Assembly: GCF_022682495.2 (NCBI RefSeq)
Contig: NC_071389.1
Location: 178,064,056-178,128,055 of the forward strand
From: Desmodus rotundus
Lineage: Eukaryota > Chordata > Mammalia > Chiroptera > Phyllostomidae
Direction of reading: 5' to 3'
DNA: 64,000 nt
The position numbers were made by a program, and so were the translations under genes. How positions within the stretch are numbered: the first letter of the stretch is position 1; every line of letters begins with the position of its first letter. This document shows positions 34,246 to 46,900 of the stretch, in pieces. A model generated the notes under the pieces. It saw nothing but the letters and a program-made list of their open reading frames with translations. It was not told the origin of the DNA and did no database searches.

Positions 34246-35302
34246 ATGAGAATTGAATTTTATAGCACTCAGGTCAGTGGATACATGTCCCCACTCCCAT
34301 GTCCCGTAATAAAGAGACCACTTGCAATAAACAAACATCTATTCCCAATGTTGGTTCAGGACCCCATCCCTTGTGCCCCTTCATGGGATAGCATGTCACT
34401 ACCCAGCACTAGCACAGTCTTTTCCATACCATAGTTTCTTTGTAAAAGTTTATTCAACTGCTTGTCTTGTAGTTACTGCCTTCGGATTATTTGTCTTCGT
34501 AACTTAGTCTGAGATGGAAGAGACTCATTTCTGTTGCTATGGACACCTTTCAAGTACCATGAATTTTGTATACATGCATACTCATACTGTAAGTTATATA
34601 TTCGCACACATTGGCTACGGCTGTGTCTTGAACCTGGCCCAGCAGTGGTCCTGATTGCTCAAGTATAGTCTGAGTAGAACACCACCCTTGATCTATCTAC
34701 CTGAAAACAGGAGCTGTGCTGTAAGTTCAACTCCTGATCCATGTGAATTTTTTTAAAGACTTTTAGAGCAGCTTCGGGTTCACAGCAAAGCTGAGAGATT
34801 TACCACAACTTACGAAATTGAGAAAGATGCAGACCATCTTCTGTGGGGAGCTGGTGGATGCTGGTGGCATCCTTTACTTCAGTGTAGGACAGGAAGAACA
34901 GCACACTGCTGTGAAATGATAAACAACTGAGGTTTGAAGCTGTGGGCAGAAGATGTGAAGGTGTGACTGTAAGCTCTGGGCCACGCTTCTAGCTGACAAA
35001 GTTAATGTTGTCAGGAAAGGATGTGTACAATGTGTGGTTTCCCAAACGAAAAAGAGCTTTGCAGCGCAGCAGCCATTAAGTAAATAAGTGAATGCTTTCT
35101 GTATTTATATTATGTTTGTATAAGTGTGTTTTGCACAAAAGTGGATTTGGAAGACAAAGTATGAGAACATTTAAAATATTCTTTAAATTTATCATGTTTC
35201 TGTTTTATTAACAGTGGTTGTGATGAAGTTTGGTACTTCCAATATTGTGCATTTAATCAAAGGCCATGCTAGAAGTTTCAGTCTCATCTGAAATTACTAC
35301 TG

Positions 35303-35983
35303 TTCTTTCTTTTTTAAAATTTTTTATTGTTCAAGTACAGTTGTCTGCCTTTCCCCCCGATCTCTACCCTCACCCCAGCCATCCCCACCTCCCTCCCCTG
35401 ATTCCACCTGCCCTTGGTTTTGTCCATGTGTCCTTTATAGTTGCTCCTGAAAACCCTTCACCCTTTTCCCCGTATTATCTCCTCCCACCTCCCCTCTGGT
35501 AACTGTCAGTTTGTTCTTACTGTCAATGTCTCTGGTTATATTTTGCTTGCTTGTTTATTTTGTTGATTAGATTCTACTTAAAGGTGAGATTGTGTGGTAT
35601 GCACTGTTGGTGGGAATGCAGATGGTGCAGCCACTGTCGAAAACAATGTGGAATTTCCTCAGAAAACTAAAAATGGAACTGTCTTTTGACCTGGCAATTC
35701 TACTGCTGAGATTATACCCTAAGAGCCCTGAAACACCAATACAAAAGAACCTACGCACCCTAATGTCCATAGCAGCACAATTTACAATAGCCAAGTGCTG
35801 GAAGCAACCTAAGTGCCCATCAGTAAATGAATGCATAAAAAGCTGTGGTACATTTACACGATGGAATACTACGCAGCAGAGAGAAAGAAGGAGCTTATAC
35901 CCTTTGTAACAGCATGGATGGGGCTGGAGAGCATTATGCTAAGTGAAATAAGCCAGGCGGTGGAAGACAAATACTGTATGAAG
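35303..35983 (-). mobile_element. LINE-1 3' end with 5' inversion (twin priming)
   Basis: 35303-35598 is an L1 3' UTR in minus orientation ending in a short A-rich tail. 35599-35983 is L1 ORF2 C-terminal sequence in the opposite (+) orientation (residue landmarks TIAKCWKQPKCPS and RWNTTQQ). The two parts meet near the same L1 coordinate. Flanking duplications TTACTACTG lie at 35294-35302 and 35984-35992, inside a longer near-match (AAATTACTACTGTTCT and AAGTTACTACTGCTCT). The ORF2 frame is only a fragment, so it is inactive. Confidence 0.88.
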
Positions 35984-36769
35984 TTACTACTGCTCTGATG
36001 CTGGTTGTCTTCTCATATAGGAAGAAATCTACTTTTTCTAGAAATCACAGCTTAGGAAAACAAACAAACCAAAAATTGACTAGAGCTTATAGGGAACAGT
36101 TACACAATTTGGCTTTTTAGTCATTAATCTCATCCTACCTCACTCTAAAACTATGAAGTATCTAGATTCTGTGATCAGTTCCTCTTCACTGAACCGCCTT
36201 GTTTGTCAAGTGCAAGTGTAGGCATCATATCTCCTCCACGGGCGGCACCGACAGCAATGAACGAGGTGACGTGGTGCTCACCCTGAGGAGTTCATACAGA
36301 GGAGACAGACAACTGTCACCTGTAAAAAGTGTTCCACACCTATGTGGCCTCCATCATGAGACCTACCCACCTTCTCTTCAGCTTTAAGGATATAAATTAA
36401 AAGAGAAGAAAGGCTCAATATCACCAGTATGTTCAAGGGCAGTAAGATGTAAATGACCAGATGTCAGGTCACAGTGTGGTTTTTCTGAGCGGTAAGCAGT
36501 GGGCTGCTGTATGTTTCCCAGCTCCTAAATTGTATTAATGTGCCCATGCCCCATCCTCAACTCCCCCAAACACTTTCAAGTGCCTGCCCTCCAAACCTGA
36601 CAGGATAGAGAACCTAGCTCAGTGTCAGGATTTCTGGATTGTAGTCCTGCCTTGAGAGAGAAAGAAAAAAAGATTATTTGCTTATTTTGGGGTCTGAGAA
36701 ATCCTATCTGAAATGCTAATCTCATTAAATTCTTCCCAAGTCTGTGGAGTACTACTCTTAGTTGAACAC

Positions 36770-36850
36770 ATGAGAAAACTGAGGCTTGGAGATTTGGGGT
36801 GACTTGTTGAAATTTTTGTGGCTAGGCAGGATTTGAATCTTGGACTCCCA
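36770..36850 (-). mobile_element. MIR fragment, minus strand
   Basis: gagaaaactgaggcttggag...gctaggcaggatttgaatct is the reverse MIR core. Confidence 0.7.
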
Positions 36851-36884
36851 ATAATCACATTTCACACTTAATGAGAGCCCACTG

Positions 36885-37000
36885 TGTATTCACTGGGTCT
36901 TCTTAAGCTCTTTATGTCGTCCATCCCAGTTAATTCCCACAGCACCCGCGGGAGGCAAATACTTTACTGTGGTGACTCGGAGGGTGTAGAGAAGTGAGTG
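36885..37000 (-). mobile_element. Second MIR fragment, minus strand
   Basis: ttcttaagctctttatgtcg, cagttaattcccacagcacc and gaggcaaatactttactg follow reverse MIR order. It lies next to the MIR at 36770-36850. Confidence 0.6.
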
Positions 37001-37176
37001 ACTTTCCTCAAGTTGGAAACCAGGGCTGGCACTTCAAGCTAGAAGTTTCTGGTTCCAGAATTCATGCTTTGTGGCAAAAGGTTTATTGAAAATCCAGGCC
37101 CTTCTAAATTCATATTCTGTGCTCTATGCAGTCAATCAGGCTTGATGTTAAACAGTGTTCAAGAACTAGCAATAAC

Positions 37177-37390
37177 GCTTGGGTGTCAAACTCATTTTCA
37201 CTGGGGGCCACATCAGCCTTGCGGTTGCCTTCAAAGGACTGAATGTAATTTTAGGACTGTATACACGTAACTACTCCTTAACAGTTAAGCCAGAGCTCGG
37301 CACTGCCGCTGGGTAGAAACAAGGTGCTGGGCCAGATAAAACAAGGTGGAGGGCTGGGTTTGGCCTGCGGGCCTTGTGTCTGCCGCCTGT
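37177..37390. mobile_element. hAT-type MITE with 8-bp target duplication
   Basis: It begins near ttgggtgtcaaactcatttt, ends near gtgtctgccgcctgt, and is framed by the exact 8-bp repeat GCAATAAC (37169-37176 and 37391-37398), the duplication length made by hAT transposases. The interior (gggggccacatcagccttgc, gataaaacaaggtggagggc) encodes nothing, so it was mobilised in trans. Ends are decayed by a few bases. Confidence 0.78.
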
Positions 37391-37414
37391 GCAATAACAT
37401 GTCCTCTGGCGAGT

Positions 37415-37525
37415 CAGTAACCTCTCATGATTGGTTTCTTCATTTGTAAAATGGGTGCAATAAGAAGAAGCTGTGGGTCAGCTTTGGGAGGTTTCAGTAT
37501 GCTTATACACACAGTAGGTCCTCCA
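37415..37525 (+). mobile_element. MIR fragment
   Basis: gagtcagtaacctctcatga, ttcatttgtaaaatgggtgc and acacacagtaggtcctcca follow MIR order. Confidence 0.6.
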
Positions 37526-37621
37526 ACAAAAGAGTGTCTGTCTCTGCCACCTTTCCACAATCATTAGTGCTGCTCCCTCCTTAACTCCCTGTCTCCCCTC
37601 AGCAGAACTATGTATTTATTT

Positions 37622-37649
37622 GTCTATCTATCCATCTTATCTATCTATC

Positions 37650-37692
<43 letters not shown>

Positions 37693-37720
37693 ATCTATCT
37701 ATTTATCACCTATCATCTAT
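37622..37720. repeat. (TCTA)n microsatellite
   Basis: About 100 bp of ATCT/TCTA units with a few interruptions; likely length-polymorphic. Confidence 0.96.
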
Positions 37721-38539
37721 TGCAAAAGAAGGCTGTGGATCTACTTTCTCTCTCTTGAGATTGATGAAGCCAACCCAGGGCTAAAGAGAAGAAAATGCCC
37801 AACAGCGAGTATTCCTGAAGTGCCCAGGCTCTACCCAGAAAGCTTTGCTTCCATTACTGAGTATAACTAGCCCCTGGGAGGTATTGCAGCCGCCTGCTGA
37901 ACGTGATGACGCGTGGAAGGCTGCAGCAGTGACTCAGAGATTAAGGACTGCGCCAGAGGACAGGAGCAGGCCCTCCGAGAGCCATACCACAGGCAGCAGA
38001 GTCTAAACGGGGTCCTAGGGGCCAGTATATTCAGTAGACGGCATCTGCAGTTTGGAGGAGGGTGAGAGCATGAGCAAGCTGAGCAGTGGGGGGGCTGCCT
38101 CAAGCATGATGTGTGGTGGTGGCTAGAGGTTGGTAAGGGAAGAAAAGAACAAGCAAACAATGGTGTCAGGGCCTGTTGAAATAGGGGTGGCTTTGTTTCT
38201 GCGTGAAGCCATCCCTTTCAGTTCCCCACCTCACTCCTCTGCCCCGACACTCCATATTAACCACTACAACATGAGTTGAAAAGCAACTTGAACTGGTTTC
38301 ACGGAACTGTACGTCAGAAGGTTGACGAGGCCCGTATGAAATGAAAGCGACTATCTGGCTCGTAGAAACAGTTGTAGACGCGTATTTTACGTGGGAGGCT
38401 GTAGATAGATATTGATGAAGTAAGATTTGTGGACAAAACTCAAGTATAGGGATAATTCACTAGTAACTCTTCTCAAATAATCAAATGTGAACATTTTCAC
38501 ACCGAAGTGGTGTATAAATGGAACAACTTTTTTTGGAGA

Positions 38540-38990
38540 GAATTTGGCAGAATGTATCAATGTTCTTATTTTATATACTCTTTGCCCCCTCCCCCACAAT
38601 TTCATGTTTAAAATTTTTCCTGATTAGCTGTTCAAAAGTACAGGCTAAGTATTTTTTATACTAGCAAAAGATTGGAAACAACCTAAGTGTCCCACAGTAG
38701 GGGATTGCTAAGATAAATTAGGATAGAGCCCATGTGGGTAACAATTATATGGTTTTAAAATCACATTTTAGGCATATTTTAAAAATGAAACCTTTACTAG
38801 AAAAAGTAGATGAAAAACGCGTGTGAAGTGACACCAACACTGATAGTGAATGGGCATAACGTACATTTTGATGATGTATGGATGAAAAACTAGAAGAAAT
38901 ACACCAACATTTTTTATAGTGGAATTACAGATGTTTTAAGATAATTTCTAAATGCATTTGTCTGCTATAAACATAATGGAAAAGAGAAAT
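38540..38990 (+). mobile_element. Ancient L1-like fragment
   Basis: agcaaaagattggaaacaac, ctaagtgtcccacagtaggg and ggattgctaagataaattag follow the order of old L1 3' regions in + orientation. Confidence 0.55.
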
Positions 38991-40880
38991 AGTCTTTTAT
39001 TTTCCAAATAGTAATATACAAGGGAAAGTTTCTGACAGGCTATTTAAGAGTTAAAGAGCTTAGTCATGATATTTTTTATGTATATCTCTATATACATATT
39101 TATACATTCACATTTTAATCATTTGTTTTTACTACTAGTATCTTTTAGGTATTCTAGTTTTTTTTTTTCTTTAAAGATATTAGTTCTTGGTTTCTTGAAA
39201 GCTGTGTTCCTTCATCTTTTTGGTCCTCAAATGTTGATTTCAAAGGCAGTTCTGCAGGGTACCAAGGAGTTCATTCGTGGAGGTGAAGGAACACGCAGCT
39301 CATGACCATCTTTCCATCCCCGTCAACACCAGCTTTCATCATTCAATTTCCTTTCATCGCTTTGGTCAAGAGGAGGGGCAGAACATTTTGAGTTGGAGTA
39401 CTATTCAGAGACAATTCATTTCTGCCTTCTGTCTTCACACACCCAAGGGATCCAGGATCAGAAAGGCGAAGTTCTCCCACCTCATTTTCGGATCAGCTTT
39501 CTCTACCTGCATCACTGCATGGTACAGAAAACAGGTATCAGTTGCTATTATTCACTCATATCTTTGTACCTGAGTACAAAGAAAAGATTCTAGGAAAAAT
39601 ATTTTAGGAATATGGTATTTTATTAATTACAAATGACTAGGCATGAGTATGTGATGGATAGGAAAGCATTCTCAATTGATTGCATCAGAACCCCATTAAC
39701 TCTGAAGGGAATGTGAAACTCTAGTTCAGCGTGCATGGGAATTTATTTTCTCTTATAATGTGCTATGATTTGTGCTTGATGTTATCAAAATAAAGAAGAG
39801 GGATTTGGGGGGTTAGTCACTTTTAATTTGGACTTAATGATTTCCATGTTATTGATCTTGAAAGATTTTGTACCAGAAAAGACTCCTTTTATTTAGGAAA
39901 TTGGAGAAAATGTGAATAGTAAAGCTTAGAAAATTTAGTAAATTAAAATAAAATTTTAAAAGAATATAGTTATGTGTACAATGTGTTTTCCATATTTTCT
40001 GTTTCTTGTGTGTCGTATTACATTGATTAATGTAAGGAACAAGGTACATTCCAAATATTTATTATTTAATAATTTATTTTTATGTTGATATAAATTGCAA
40101 TTTTATGGATATTACCTAACGACTGCTTTAAAAATTTTTATTTTAACATGATATCTCTGGCAACATCATACGCAGAAAGATTATTTCTAAAATTTTAAGG
40201 TACATTTTTGGGATTAAAAATGCAGGTGTTTGGCTCCAACCTGAGATTTTTATTCAGCAACATCTTACATGGGGCACTGGAATCTGGAATGTTAACCAAT
40301 CGGCAATGTCAACTCTCAAATAATTCTTCTGCAGATGGTGTATGGGGTACATTTTGGGAAACACTCTGGTTGAGTCATTTTATAGTTGAAAAGAATTCAT
40401 GAACTCTTTAAGATATGTAGAGTTGAACACACATTTTTTAAGTTAAGATATTTATTTTTTTTCTGAATTTCAAAAATGTAGAGTATATTTTTTAATTGAT
40501 AATTTTAAAAGTGTTGTAGTCATTTAGAATGGTACCAATTTTGCCTAACTTTTGTTTGTATATATTGGGCATTTTGAGCTAGATTGGCTAAGTGAATAGG
40601 ACCCAGCCGACTCAATCTGTTGGTAGATATTAAAAAAATCTTTTTGTATTTTCTAATAATTACGGGCATAATGTAATATAAGTTTTTATATAAATCAGTC
40701 TCAGTGCAAGTGCTCTAGGCATTCAAAGTAGTGAACGAACACACATTCACACCACAGGCAGACACACACACATCTCTCGTTTCTGATGTGTTTCTATAGA
40801 CTAAAGTTTTAAATTTTCTTTAGACAGAAATCGTCCTGCTGCAAGGTTTTAATGCAAAAGACTTTTTCTCCACACTCCAG

Positions 40881-40997
40881 AGATGAGCAACGAGGAAGCA
40901 ATTTATTTAACCCCGACAGATCTTCAGTTTACTTCGGCGTCACCAGAGAGAATAAGGCCTGGGGGTACCCAACGGCCTGGGAAAAGTGAGGGCAGAG
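40881..40997 (+). CDS. KLRA1: KLRA-like coding exon 1, cytoplasmic tail
   Basis: Acceptor ccacactccag at 40880, then two bases, then ATG. It encodes MSNEEAIYLTPTDLQF and the conserved RPGGTQRPGK of the Ly49 tail. The donor is taken as gtatac (40998), which gives G-R-E-F-T-V-P-W with the next exon. A second in-phase donor, gtgagg, lies at 40986. Confidence 0.86.
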
Positions 40998-43900
40998 GTA
41001 TACGTTTAAGTATCTGGATTCATTGGGTTCTTATGAATTGTCAAACTCTCAAAGTTAAAAAAAAAGTTTTTATCTGTACTGCAGGTTCTCTGATGGTAAT
41101 ACCCAACCATAAGGAGGGTAGTAGTAGAACTATTTTTTTTTAGGTTTGTGAGAATGGAAAAATTAATAAATTCTTTAAATTTGAGAAGCTAATGAATGTT
41201 TTCATTCAAATTTGGTCAGAGGAATTTTTGAGGCCTTCAAAAGTAAAGAATAGACTAGAATCTCAAGAAAACATTGCATTTTGTAGAGAAATAAAAGTCT
41301 AAGAGAATGTTTAAGAGATGAAAACTACGATTTTATTCAGACAAAAGGTATTTTAGATGTCTTATGTTTACTGGACCTTGATGGCAATGAAGCTGCAAAA
41401 AAAAGTGTTCAAAGCGAAGAGGCATTCTAAGTTTTCCGTTCTCTCTCTCTACCTTCAAATATTGTCACAAATTCTAAATTGAGAGTAATTTTTACTATTT
41501 TAATACAGTGATGATAAGACACAGAGCTTTCAGATGCTGAGAACACAAACAGAGGAAGATAAAGATAGCATTGCCTAGTGAAAAATAGAATTGGTGAGAA
41601 GGGAAAGTAGATCTCTAGAGATGCCTTTAAGGATGGCCCCCAATCCCATTTGCTGCACCAGAGTATCCATGGTTGGACACCATTGTCTCAAGATTTTGGG
41701 CTGCTTTTTCTTTCCTCTTCACGATTAGTTGTGATCACAGCAAGGAAGGAGTACACACGCTAGTGCGGATGCTGATAAATGTGTGCTATGCCTTTTGCCA
41801 CCTGTGCCTTTCTAAGGGGATGTATGCTTGAAATCCTATAGAATTGCTCTTGTGTGTAGATTTCTCCAATGAGTGTGTATCAGTCAAAAATCGGAAACTT
41901 TAAAACAGTAACTACTAGATTACAAATTTAGGTCAATTTTGTACAATAAAATTTTGTAAGATTTTTAGAGAACATTTCTTGCTTTGTTTCAATGGTGTCC
42001 TAGGGAAGGTTAGTAGTGGGCTAAGCTCTGTCCCTGATGGTTATTATTTTTTTCTTTCTTTAGAGTTTACAGTACCCTGGTGTCTCATTGCAGTGACTCT
42101 TGGGATCCTTTGTTTACTCCTATGGATTATGGTCATAGTGTTGAGAACAATGAGTGAGTAATTGGAATATATCCTTTAAGCCCGAGTAATAGCACTAATC
42201 ACCAATATTGCAGGTACTAAGAATACTCCATCAATTTTCCCCTGGCTGTAATAAGGGAATGTTCCAAGTGGCTTTTTCTGGTGACTTTTCCCATCATGTC
42301 AGGGTGTTATTTTCACATCACTCACCTGTTTCAATGACTCTGCAGCTGTAATGAGCTGCCTCATTCTTTATAAACACGGGGATATTTCATCTGGTGCAGG
42401 ACTTAGAGTACTCTGCATTCTGGGTTTATTTTAGACCATTGTGAATCTTAGATAAACATTCTTTGAGAAACAACTGTTCAAAAGAGATTATTCTCTCTTA
42501 TTTTTCTAAGAATACAGTGAAGAAATGATTTAGTAAAAAGAGTGATTCTGTACAACAATGTTAGAATCATGAATTCATCAACTTTTATCTTTTATTTGAA
42601 TTCCTTGGTATCTTTGGAGAAAATCACTAATATATCACACTCCGATAAAATGACATAGTTGCATCATCCTCCTTTCTCCTCTAATAATGATGGTACTATT
42701 TCTTCATGTTTCTTACTGCAGATTTTCATACTCAGAAGATGTGTTGCTAAATGTTAACTGACTGATTTTTACCTATTTTTAAATAATGTGCTATTAAAAT
42801 GAGTTTAAACTGAATGGTAAGGTGTTGCCATCACAATTTTATTCAGATCTCTTATGTTATTTATTCTTCACTTAAGTGGCTGATAGTGAGAAGTTTGATG
42901 TTTCCATTTCTATGGTCAATATACTGAGGTGTTACTTTCTAAATGTCAAATTGCTAATTAAAGTAATGAAATGAGTTGATTGTGAAAGGGATATTTTTCT
43001 CTTTAATTTCAACACTTAAGCATTATGAGTATAGTTCTGTATAATATCTATTCTGTTAATTTTAGTTTTTCAGTGTATTCAAGAAAAACATCAACAGGAT
43101 GAAATTCTGCAAAACCTCAGGCTAAAGTACCACATTATGCAAAGTAACAACTTTACGAAGCAACTTTTGACAAATAAGACTTTAGCATCTGACATTACCA
43201 AAAATAAAATGCTTCAGCAGACAAAGGAACCAGTCTCACCCTTATTGGAAAAGAACAGCTGTCATAGAAAAAATATATGTTCAAAATCTACGCAAAGTAC
43301 AGGTATGAAGGAAATCTTAATGAGAAATTGCATGATTTTTCATTATTTCTTCTTCTGCAAAAGCTTCAAAGTTAATAACAGGCTTGTGATATCTGCTAGT
43401 TGTCTAGGTCTACTGGAAATTTTTAATGTATGCTTCTTAGAAATAATATGAGTATTTGGGATTGCTCATTTCAAATATGGGGTTGAGATCCCAGGACCCG
43501 TGTTTGCACTAGTAGACCCTGTGTTTCCCAAAATTCGCTGGCAATTCTCACATTCCTACCGCCCCCAGAAGGCAGGACAGTATGCTAGCTCCCCTTAAAA
43601 CTCAGATCATTTTGCACTTGTGGGCCCATTAGTCACTTTACTTTGTCGCTGACATTAAACATGAATGCTATAAAAATATAGCCTTATTTTTAAGGCTGAG
43701 TCATTCTGCAAGTGTGTATGGAACACACTTCTTTTTATCTGTTCATCTGTTGATGGACAGTTGGGCTGTTTCCGTGTCTTGGCTACTGTGAATAATGCTG
43801 TGTTGGACACGGGACTGCAGCTGTCTCTTGCCCTTCCAGGACCTTGGTGAACCACATGTTATCATTATCGATAGCCACTGAGATTTCATTTAGTTATGGA

Positions 43901-46900
43901 AGGCTGGTAAATACACATATATAAATAAATATACATATAATGTATATTTATATACAACTATATAATATGTAAATACAATAATACAAACCAAAATGCATAT
44001 AAATATAATAATTCATAACAATATAAATTATTATATTCAATATAATAGTTTATATAAATTATGTATCCAATATAATAATTTATGTAAGTTATATATTCAG
44101 TACAATGGTTTAAAATAATATAAATAACATGTATAGATTATTATTCACAAATAATATAATAATTATATTATATAATGATATAAATATTATATATTGTTTG
44201 TGTATAGTTATATAAATAATTCATATATTCACATATAATAATTTACATGTAAATTATTGTATAACACATAACGATATTTTATATATTATATAAATTAGTA
44301 TATGAATATTATATAAATAATATATAATACAAATATATAAATGATACAGAATATAAATAATATAATATGGATAGCTTATATTATAATATAATTATTATGT
44401 AAATAAATATAAATATAAATGTATATATACTATACCTATACATACATATACATATATATATATATTGCTCTGTGTAACAGAATGCCAGATAACAACATTT
44501 AATGTTTTACATGATATGTTGTAGGCAAAATTGATGCAGAACACTTGTCCTGTTGTGGAGAAAACTGTTACTTGTTTACCGATGAAGATAAAAACTGGAA
44601 TGGATGTGAACAGGCTTGCCGAAGTTACGGATCATCTCTTTTGAAGATAGATGATGAAGATGAACTGGTATCGTGGATGATTATATTCACTTTTATTCTT
44701 CTGGACTCTGTCTCACACCCTCAGACCCAAGATACTGAGCACTGGGGGAGGGGCCCAGAAAAAGGAACCTTCAGCTATTCTTTGTGTTATGTCTGTTGAG
44801 TGGGCAAAAATTATATAGTAAACAGTCTCCCAGGAGACTGCCCACTAACAGGAACATTTTCTTGTATTTACTAAGCATTCAATACATATTACCTATCATG
44901 ACCATTATCATTTCCAAAATGGAACCCCCTTTGGGGATGCAGTTGGGGTCTTTGCAATCATTCCTTCTAAGGAATCTGCAAGGAAACCACTCACAGAGAA
45001 AGATGCCTTTTTCGAGGAAGTACTTAGTTGTTTGGTAAACACAGGCTGGAGCTAGTAGTTATTTCTCCCAATAAGGTGGCAACTAAAATCTTGGAGTAAC
45101 GTGGTCAAGAGTGACTGGAAGGAATCCAGGAGCCAGGCTGCCTGCAGTCAAGCCCAGCTCTGGCACTTACTAGTTGAGCAACCTTTGGTAAATTACTTAA
45201 CCTCTCCCAGCTTCAGTTTCCCCACCTGCAAAACGGAGATGATGAGAAACATGAAACTGGCAACAGTTTTACAATTTAGCCTCTTGATGACCTTCACTGC
45301 ATCTGCAAGCAACATTTACTTGATCAGTATTCCTATATATTATGTCAAGATGTATATCTTTCAAAAAGAATTGTAAAAGGGTAAAATAGTGACACAATAT
45401 CAAAATTATCTATTCAATTTATTACTAATAAAAACTATCCACATGCACACAATGTATTTTTACAGAGAAATGTTTGCAAAGATCAGCCTTGAAATATGTA
45501 TTTCTTATTTAGGAAAACAACACAAAATTTATACACAGATCTAATAGATATTTTAATAATACAGAAGAATTTATGTTGTCATAAAATATTAAAAACACAG
45601 TTAATTTTAAACCTACATTTTAAAACACATTCATTGAATCAGACAATGTGTAATATGTCACTTTGAGAAATTACATTTTTGGACTAGTAAACATTTCTCA
45701 ATTCAGCCCCTTTTTTCTTTACCCCTTCCAACTACTGAACCAACAGCAGAGCTTTCTCTTATGAGGGTGAAGGTGTTAATGTACACCTGCCACCTGCGCT
45801 TGTTATTTTAATATATTTGTTTTGAAGATTCCCTCTTTCCCTTAATATTTAATAATTATCTTTTTATATCCTTAAATACTTTTCTGGGGCATGATTTTGA
45901 ATTGGCTCATGAAGTATCACAAATTACTTAACAAATTCCTATTGTTTGATATTTTGATTTTTTCCCACATTTTAAATAATCTATGACACTGGCAGCTGTT
46001 TCTGACATAAATAATCTACTAGGAGAAAATTATGTTGGGAAATGAATACACAGGGGTTAAGGGTCGAGAGGGCTTTCTAGGAAGGGGGTGTGCAGCTGAT
46101 GTGGAGAGCAGCGAAGCACTAGCCACTGAGACAGCTGGCCACTTTTCCTATCCTCTCCATTCGCCTGACAGAGGGAACTTTTTAGTCACATGATATGTTT
46201 TGATTTTTGATAGGCCTTCATTCAACAGCAGACCTATAAAAATAACTACTGGATTGGATTATCATATAATGAAAGGAAAAGTAAATGGGAATGGATTGGC
46301 AAAGGAACACCTGGCATGTAAGTCTCTGGAATGCGTTTAATCTCTAACATTGGGGTTGGGGCTGAAGTATTATAGCTAAAAAGTATCTTCTCTCATTTCA
46401 CACAACTTAACTCATTTTCAAGTAGAGGTGATTGTTAAGAATAAGTAGAATGATTAAGAAAGCGTTTGGGGAAATATAGTTGAAAAGGAAGAGAACCGTC
46501 ATACAGAGTTACTAATAATAAAATTGTGATGCTAAACACATACTTGGAAGAATATGTGTTATTAGGCTCACAAAACTAAACACAACCATGAAGTGATGTG
46601 AAGGGATTGGACCATCCTGATTTAGCCACAGTGGCCCCTCACATAATCACAAATGAGTATTCTGAGCATCCCAATTCATCTGAAACTCCTTCATTAGTTT
46701 ACGTACATGTTTATATATTATTTATAAACATATGTGAGTATACACACATACACACCTTTAGTCCTATTACAAGTATAGTATTTTGTAAACTCTTAGGTTT
46801 ACATGAAGATATAATCTGCTATTAAACTGTTCGATGATTTAAAAAAAAATCTTAACTATTATATTTTTACTTTTAGGAATTCCGTTTTCAAATCTCCTTG

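Larger units (their letters stand above)
31711..40880. other. MAGOHB-KLRA intergenic region
   Basis: No gene recognised. Contents: the MAGOHB 3' UTR, an old L1-like patch (32730-32870), LTR-like sequence (about 33040-33840), a Ves SINE, a 5'-inverted L1, adjacent MIRs, a hAT MITE, a TCTA microsatellite and an ancient L1 (38540-38990). About 39000-40860 is AT-rich with nothing recognised. It may include KLRA promoter and noncoding 5' exons, which I could not place. Confidence 0.65.
43303..44524 (+). other. KLRA-like intron 3
   Basis: It holds an L1 3' fragment (about 43690-43850) and a roughly 560-bp AT-only-like block (43910-44470). Confidence 0.8.
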
